Source of the DNA: Mycobacterium sp.
Lineage (GTDB): Bacteria > Actinomycetota > Actinomycetes > Mycobacteriales > Mycobacteriaceae
Direction of reading: 5' to 3'
Length of the DNA: 9,705 nt
Assembly: GCA_028706695.1 (NCBI GenBank)
Contig: JAQTVU010000015.1
Location: 1 to 9,705, forward strand
This document shows positions 5,317-9,705 of the stretch, in pieces. The translations under genes were made by a program, and so were the position numbers. Below the pieces are notes generated by a model, which ran no database searches, had not been told where the DNA came from, and worked only from the letters and a program-made list of their open reading frames with translations. The number at the start of each line of letters is the position of its first letter. Positions within the stretch are counted from its first letter, which is position 1.

Positions 5317-6486
5317 GTGGCCGGTGACTCTGGTGTGGTGACGGTGCTGCTCGGTGGCGATGTCATGCTGGGGCGCGGTGTCGACCAGATCCTGCCGCAT
5401 CCCGGCGATCCGGAGCTACGGGAGCCGCACCTGCGTGATGCGCGCGGGTATGTCCGGCTGGCCGAGCGCGCCAGCGGCCCGATCCCGCGCCCGGTGGAAT
5501 GGAGTTGGCCGTGGGGCGAGGTGCTGGCGCTTCTTGACGCCGCCGCCCCCGACGTCCGGCTGGTCAACCTGGAAACCACGATCACCACCTCGGGTGAGTT
5601 CGCAAACCGCAAGCCGGTGTGTTACCGGATGCATCCGGCCAACGTGCCCGCGCTGACGGCGTTGCGGCCGGATGCCTGCGCACTGGCCAACAACCACATC
5701 CTCGATTTCGGCAACCCCGGATTGACCGACACGGTCACGGCCCTGGCCCAGGCGGGGGTCCTGAGCGTCGGGGCGGGCGTCGATGTGACCGCCGCGCGCC
5801 GGCCGGCGGTGGTCGGTGCGCACGATGAGCATCGGGTGGTCGTCGGCGCGGTGGCGATGAAATCGGCCGGCGTGCCCGCATCCTGGGCGGCCGGCCATGA
5901 CCGGCCTGGGGTGTGGCTGGTCCGGGATCCATCGCTGCGTGACGCCGCCGAGGAGGTCGCGGCAGAGGTGTTGGCCCACAAACACGCCGGCGACGTCGCG
6001 ATCGTCTCGGTGCATTGGGGATCCAATTGGGGCTATGGGATCGCGCCGAGCGAAATCACCTTCGCGCACCGGTTGATCGACGCCGGCATCGACATCGTTC
6101 ACGGGCACTCCTCGCATCACCCCAGGCCGGTGGAGATCTACCGGGGCAAACCGATCCTGTACGGCTGCGGGGACGTCATCGACGACTACGAAGGCATCGG
6201 CGGGCACCAGCCGTTTCGTGGCGAGCTGAGACTGCTGTTTCTGGTCAGCACCGATTCGGTGAGCGGTGAACTGGTTTCGCTGCAGATGATTCCGCTACGC
6301 GTGCGCCGCATGCGGCTCGAGCGGGCCTCGCGGGCCGACGCCGGATGGCTGCGCGCCACGATGGAGCGCACCAGCCGCCGGTTCGGGGTTCGCGTCGCGA
6401 CGCGGCCGGGCGATCTGCTCGAGGTCGTGTCGTCGGTATCCGGTGAAGGGCCTGCTCACAGGACTCGCGCCGGTGCCGGCCGCTGA
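5317..6486 (+). CDS. CapA-family protein (poly-glutamate synthesis type), 389 aa, Rv0574c-like
   Basis: Member of the CapA/PgsA family, metallophosphatase-like proteins named for capsular poly-gamma-glutamate synthesis; the role in mycobacteria is unproven. Family blocks in order: LLGGDVMLGRG (11-21), LVNLETT (82-88), LANNHILDFG (123-132), VSVHWGSNWGY (230-240) and HGHSSHHPRPVEIYRGKP (263-280) followed by YGCGDVIDDY. The Asp, Asn-His and His motifs expected to bind metal are all present. There is no signal peptide or membrane anchor, so it is probably cytoplasmic. The start is a choice: GTG 5317 gives a length close to Rv0574c (about 380 aa) and leaves room for the upstream promoter dyads. 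ATG 5272 has a GGAGGGAG 12 bases upstream and would add 15 residues. The frame stays open far upstream, antisense to the fusion gene, which has no meaning. It diverges from the fusion gene; in M. tuberculosis the homologues lie on one strand. Confidence 0.87.
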   Translation: MAGDSGVVTVLLGGDVMLGRGVDQILPHPGDPELREPHLRDARGYVRLAERASGPIPRPVEWSWPWGEVLALLDAAAPDVRLVNLETTITTSGEFANRKPVCYRMHPANVPALTALRPDACALANNHILDFGNPGLTDTVTALAQAGVLSVGAGVDVTAARRPAVVGAHDEHRVVVGAVAMKSAGVPASWAAGHDRPGVWLVRDPSLRDAAEEVAAEVLAHKHAGDVAIVSVHWGSNWGYGIAPSEITFAHRLIDAGIDIVHGHSSHHPRPVEIYRGKPILYGCGDVIDDYEGIGGHQPFRGELRLLFLVSTDSVSGELVSLQMIPLRVRRMRLERASRADAGWLRATMERTSRRFGVRVATRPGDLLEVVSSVSGEGPAHRTRAGAGR

Positions 6487-6525
6487 GACGACCGGCGGGT
6501 CAGCAACGGTGCAACGGCGGTACTC

Positions 6526-6539
6526 GGCCGGTTCCGGCC
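6526..6539. promoter_or_regulatory. Inverted repeat GGCCGG-TT-CCGGCC upstream of the DUF2892-TauE/SafE pair
   Basis: A perfect 6-bp dyad with a 2-bp centre, 40 bp after the capA stop and 93 bp before the chosen DUF2892 start. The loop is too short for a stable RNA hairpin, so a protein-binding dyad is the more natural reading. Sulfur-stress operons with TauE/SafE permeases are often controlled by small ArsR- or CsoR-type repressors, but nothing here identifies the regulator, and GC-rich dyads of this length occur by chance in such DNA. Confidence 0.25.
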
Positions 6540-6559
6540 CGTTGTCGGCGCCTGACGCA

Positions 6560-6584
6560 CGGGATTTGCCCGCAGCCAAGCGGG
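6560..6584 (+). other. Two mutually exclusive short hairpins in the leader of the DUF2892 gene
   Basis: CGGG (6560-6563) can pair with CCCG (6569-6572). The same CCCGC (6569-6573) can instead pair with GCGGG (6580-6584) across AGCCAA. The second stem can be extended by a G-U and a U-A pair. The element ends about 48 bases before the chosen start codon. It could be a leader structure or a terminator for capA, but there is no U-tract and the stems are short. Confidence 0.2.
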
Positions 6585-6632
6585 TACACCGTGACGGTGG
6601 TAGGAAGTCCGGTGGCTGATCGGAGGGTTGTG

Positions 6633-6923
6633 GTGGACCTGCAAAAACTCGACCATAATCCACCCGCGGGCCCGCTCGGGATTCCCAAGCCGCAGGGATG
6701 GACACTCGAGCGGGTGCTGAGCCTGCTGGCCGGAAGTGTGGTGCTCACCAGTTTGCTTCTGGGGCGGGAGAATTCGCGTCGGTGGCGGGTCTTGACCGCG
6801 TTCGTCGGGCTGAATTTGCTGCTCGACGCCGCAGTGGGTTGGTGCCCGACGAGCCTGCTGCTGTATCGGGTGGGGGTCCGGACGGCGGCCGAGCGCGCGC
6901 TCGACCGGTCACGCGTGGGCTGA
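6633..6923 (+). CDS. DUF2892 (YgaP-type) small inner-membrane protein, 96 aa
   Basis: Two-helix membrane protein of the DUF2892 family, the same domain that forms the membrane part of the rhodanese YgaP. After a soluble N-terminus ending in GIPKPQGWTLERV (16-28), helix one is about 29-44 (LSLLAGSVVLTSLLLG). A basic turn (RENSRRWR) leads to helix two, about 53-80, which carries the family's GWCP motif (69-72). There is no rhodanese domain here. Three starts are possible: GTG 6591, GTG 6612 (after AGGAAG) and GTG 6633; I chose 6633 because GGAGGG at 6622-6627 sits five bases before it. The TauE/SafE gene begins eight bases after its stop, so the two are almost certainly co-transcribed and translationally coupled. 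DUF2892 and TauE/SafE genes often sit together in sulfur-handling operons, which suggests a role in sulfide or sulfane-sulfur handling; that is inference. Confidence 0.78.
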   Translation: MDLQKLDHNPPAGPLGIPKPQGWTLERVLSLLAGSVVLTSLLLGRENSRRWRVLTAFVGLNLLLDAAVGWCPTSLLLYRVGVRTAAERALDRSRVG

Positions 6924-6931
6924 GCGGCGAG

Positions 6932-7756
6932 GTGATCGACACTGGCGCTATCGCTATCTCGGCACCGCTGGGGCTGCTGATCGGGCTGGCGCTGGGAGCC
7001 CTGGGCGGTGGTGGGTCTATCCTGGCGGTGCCCGCGCTGGTCTACGGGGCAGGAGAGACGGCTCACGCGGCGACCACGACGTCATTGGTGACGGTCGGCG
7101 CCACGGCGTTGGTGGGCGTGGTGGGGCATTGGCGGGCGGGCCGGGTCCGGCTGGGCTCCGGTGTGATCTTCGGGCTGGTCGGCGTGGGCGGTTCACTGCT
7201 TGGTTCATGGCTGAGCCGGTTGGTGCCCAACAACGTTTTGCTGCTGGTCTTTTCGGGGTTGATCCTGGTTGCGGCCTGGCGCATGCATGCCCGGCAGTCC
7301 GAAACGCCCTGTCACGCAAAGCAGTCGGTGTCGTCTGCCGATGCGGTCCCGCCGGGCGGTGGTGGGCGTGAGAAGCGGTCGTTGTCAGCCACCGGGTGGC
7401 GGTTGCTGATCGCCGGCACCGTGGTCGGTTTTCTCACCGGATTCTTCGGTGTCGGTGGCGGTTTTGTGATCGTGCCGGCGTTGGTCCTGGCCCTCGGTTA
7501 CGAGATGCCGGTCGCGGTCGGGACTTCGCTGCTGGTGATCGCCATCAGCTCGGCCGAAGGGCTCGTTTTCCACCTCCGGGGCGGCGGTATCGACTGGGGC
7601 GTGGCGATACCGTTCACCGCGGCGGGGCTCGTCGGGGTACTGCTCGGCGACGTGATCGCCGGACGGGTGCCGGCGGCGCGGCTCACCTCCTGGTTCGTAT
7701 GGCTTCTCGTCGCCGTCGCCGGCTACACCGCGGTCCGGTCGCTGCTGGCGATGTAG
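6932..7756 (+). CDS. TauE/SafE family permease (sulfite exporter-like), 274 aa
   Basis: Polytopic inner-membrane protein of the TauE/SafE (formerly DUF81) family, whose characterised members export sulfite, sulfoacetate or related anions; the substrate here is not known. The expected internal duplication is visible. Repeat one (about 12-117) opens with GALGGGGSILAVPALVYG (22-39) and repeat two (about 157-272) with GFFGVGGGFVIVPALVLALG (170-189), each followed by three more hydrophobic helices, about eight in all. The repeats are joined by a polar, probably cytoplasmic linker (about 119-155) with a Gly-rich GGGGREKR segment. GTG 6932 is chosen because it lies eight bases after the DUF2892 stop and the first helix begins soon after; the ribosome binding site is weak, as expected for translational coupling. 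Only nine bases separate its stop from the stop of the convergent mmpL gene. Confidence 0.88.
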   Translation: MIDTGAIAISAPLGLLIGLALGALGGGGSILAVPALVYGAGETAHAATTTSLVTVGATALVGVVGHWRAGRVRLGSGVIFGLVGVGGSLLGSWLSRLVPNNVLLLVFSGLILVAAWRMHARQSETPCHAKQSVSSADAVPPGGGGREKRSLSATGWRLLIAGTVVGFLTGFFGVGGGFVIVPALVLALGYEMPVAVGTSLLVIAISSAEGLVFHLRGGGIDWGVAIPFTAAGLVGVLLGDVIAGRVPAARLTSWFVWLLVAVAGYTAVRSLLAM

Positions 7757-7765
7757 CCCGGCGCG

Positions 7766-9705
7766 TCAGCGGTTTGCGGCGGTCGGCTCTTTCTCGGAAT
7801 CCGGCAGCAGCAGCGAGCGGACCGACGGCCGGGGGCCGTAGGGCCGCAGGAGCTGACTGGCGGGGCGGGGACGCACGATCCGCGGCCACCAGAACCAGCG
7901 CCCCAGCAGGGCGGCGATGGAAGGCATCAAAAACGACCGCACGATCAGCGTGTCGAACAACAGACCCACGGCGATGCTGGTACCGATCTGGCCGACGACG
8001 CGCACGTCGCTGCTCGCCATGGAACCCAGGGTGAATGCGAAAACCAGGCCGGCCGCCGTCACCACCCCGCCCGTACTGCCCATCGACCGGATGATGCCCG
8101 TCTTGATCCCCGCGCCGATCTCCTCCTCGAACCGCGAAACCAGCAGCAGGTTGTAGTCCGAACCCACCGCCAACAGCACGATGAGGGTGAAGGCCAGTAC
8201 CAGCCAATGCAATTCCAGTCCGATCAGGTGCTGCCAGATGAGGATGGAAAGCCCGAACGACGAGCCCAGCGACAGCGCCACCGTGCCCATGATGACCAGT
8301 GCGGCAACCAGGCTGCGGGTCAGCGTCAGCATGATGGCCGTGATCAGACCGAGCGCCGCCAGTATGGCGATCATGAGATCGTATTTGGCGCCGTCCTGCA
8401 TGTCCTTGTAGGTCGCGGCCGTACCGGCCAGGTAGAAGTCGGCGTTCGCCAACGGGCTTTCCTTCACGGCGTCCTGCGCGGCCTGCTTCATCGGCTCGAC
8501 GCGCGCAATGCCCTTCGGCGTCGCCGGATCACCGATCTGGGTGATGGTGTAGCGGGCCGCCGTGCCATCCGGTGACACGTACAGCTTCAAGCCGGTCTGA
8601 AAATCCTTGTTTCCGAACACATCCGGAGGTAGATAGAAGGTGTCGTCGTTCTTGGCGCCGTCGAACGCCTTCCCCATGGCCGCGGCGTTGTCGCTCATCG
8701 ACTGCAATTGGTTGACCAGCCCCGACAGGGTGCTGTGCAGAATCAGCAGCAGCGCACGCACGTTGCTCATGGCGGTGATCGTCGGCGGCGGCAGCGCCAC
8801 CGTTTGCGGCAGGATCCTGTTGAAGTTACCGGCGTCGGAGACCAGCGTGTGCAGCTTGTCGCTGAATTCGTCGAAGCCATCCGTGGCGTCGAAAGCCGAA
8901 CGCACCGCCCAGCAGATCGGAATGTCGTAGCAGTGTCGTTCCGTATAGAGGTATCGGCGTAACGGCCGCATGAAGTCGTCGAAATCGGCGATGTGGTCCC
9001 GCATCTGGTCGGCGGTGGCTTGCAGGTCGGTCATGTCGGCGACCATGCGGCCGGTGGTGTCGGACAGTTGGCGCATCAGGACGTGCATGCGCTCGGTGGT
9101 GCCGATCATGGCGCCGAGTTCGTCGGCCATCTTCACCAGGTCGGCCAGGCGGTCTTTCGCATATCCGATGTTCTCCATCATGCTGCTGCTTTGCGCACCG
9201 ATCTGAAAAGCCAGGGAACTGTGCTCGATCGGCGCGCCCAACGGGCGGGTGATGCCCTGGACACGGGCGATACCGGACACCCGGATCGCCGCCTTGGCGA
9301 TCTTGTCCAACACCAGCATGTCGGTCGGATTGCGCATGTCGTGGTCGGCCTGAACCAGCAATATGTCCGGGGTCAACTGCCCCACCGGGAAATGTCGGTC
9401 CGCGGCCTGGATACCCTGGTCGGCCTGCGTGGAGGCGGGGATGTAATGATCGATCGTCGTAGCTGGTCTTGTAGCTGGGCAATGCCAGCAGGCCGACCAG
9501 CGAGGCCGCAACCGCCGCGGCCAGAATCGGTCCGGGCCAGCGCACGACCGCGGTGCCGATCCGTCGCCACCGGTGGGTGCTGATCGATCGCTTGGGGTCG
9601 AGCAGGCCCCGGCGGCTCGCCACGCTCAAAACGGCCGGTGACAGGGTCAGTGCGATCAGAACCGCCACGGCCAGGCCGATTCCCGCGGGTATGCCCAGGC
9701 TGTTG
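7766..9705 (-). pseudogene. MmpL-family RND transporter, 5'-partial and frameshifted
   Basis: C-terminal two-thirds (about 645 residues of an expected 950 or so) of an MmpL lipid/siderophore exporter; the N-terminus lies beyond 9705. From the right edge, one frame encodes the end of helix 6 (AVLIALTLSPAVL), a cytoplasmic loop and helix 7 up to LPSYKTSYDDR (9450). The next frame continues with HYIPAST from 9448 to the stop at 7766. Removing one base (9449) gives an uninterrupted family sequence, DDRHYIPAST. Downstream are the conserved ADHDMRNP motif, a long helical region (about 8850-9200) of the coiled-coil type with the Cys pair CYDIPIC, the second periplasmic domain, and helices 8-12 including VGSDYNLLLVSRFEEE, which holds the Asp-Tyr of the proton relay. 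It ends with a short hydrophilic tail. Everything except the single frameshift looks intact, so the damage is recent or is a sequence error. An MmpS partner would be outside the window. Confidence 0.82.
9443..9460 (-). other. Frameshift site in mmpL (GATCGATC context)
   Basis: Read on the minus strand the site is GACGATCGATCATTAC. The upstream frame reads Asp-Asp-Arg (9458-9450); the downstream frame resumes with His-Tyr-Ile-Pro from 9448. The single extra base is the T complementary to A9449. An alternative account is a 4-bp tandem duplication of CGAT, which when removed gives Asp-Asp-His-Tyr; the one-base model keeps the Arg that is usual at this position in the family. There is no homopolymer here, so simple slippage in a mononucleotide run is not the cause. 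Confidence 0.7.

Noticed and set aside
5115..5612. Upstream extension of the PRT-hydrolase frame
   Set aside because: The extra 166 codons are antisense to the capA-like gene and to the promoter region; the phosphoribosyltransferase fold begins right after ATG 5114.
6591..6660. Possible cobalamin riboswitch
   Set aside because: GGAAGTCCGGTG resembles the GGAA...GGTG segment of the B12 aptamer, but the following CCCGC-ACTGT and B12-box segments are missing and the match overlaps the likely start codons.
7757..7765. Bidirectional terminator between the TauE/SafE gene and mmpL
   Set aside because: The convergent stops are only nine bases apart, leaving no room for a hairpin outside the coding sequences.
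9449..9511. Independent start (9511) for the C-terminal mmpL frame
   Set aside because: The residues before HYIPAST in this frame are not family-like, while the other frame encodes the correct preceding helix 7. This is one gene with a frameshift, not a gene with its own start.
1..9705. CRISPR arrays, insertion sequences, tRNA or rRNA genes
   Set aside because: No spaced direct repeats, transposase motifs, terminal inverted repeats with target duplications, or tRNA/rRNA signatures were seen on reading either strand.

Overview
This 9.7 kb window is high-GC chromosomal DNA from an actinobacterium, almost certainly a Mycobacterium. The clearest indicators are an MmpL-type RND transporter at the right edge, a DUF5709 protein, and two genes that closely resemble the M. 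tuberculosis dormancy (DosR) regulon members Rv0571c (phosphoribosyltransferase-hydrolase fusion) and Rv0574c (CapA-like protein). All assignments come from reading the translated sequence and from memory of these families; no search was run.

Layout. Left edge (1-1605): one unrecognised 175-aa gene on the plus strand (91-618), then about 1 kb with no convincing gene, containing one doubtful open frame (634-1107). Centre-left (1606-3290): a DUF5709 gene on the minus strand and a ribose-phosphate pyrophosphokinase (PRPP synthase) paralogue on the plus strand, divergently arranged around a 296-bp spacer with a DosR-box-like dyad. Centre (3422-6486): a minus-strand pair (Rv0571c-like fusion followed by an unrecognised 102-aa protein), divergent from the plus-strand capA-like gene; their shared promoter region has several DosR-like half-sites and dyads. 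Right (6633-7756): a tightly packed pair encoding a DUF2892 two-helix membrane protein and a TauE/SafE-family permease. Right edge (7766-9705): the C-terminal two-thirds of an mmpL gene on the minus strand, running out of the window and interrupted by a one-base frameshift near 9449.

How it may work together. The two divergent intergenic regions share a near-identical 18-bp element (15 of 18 positions, 2140-2157 and 5211-5228) that fits the core of the DosR operator. This suggests that a PRPP synthase paralogue and/or DUF5709 gene is co-regulated with a phosphoribosyltransferase fusion and a CapA-like protein in a hypoxia/dormancy response. That link is inference. The DUF2892-TauE/SafE pair looks like a separate membrane module, possibly for sulfur-compound export, and the mmpL gene looks like a separate lipid/siderophore-type exporter that is either broken or carries a sequence error.
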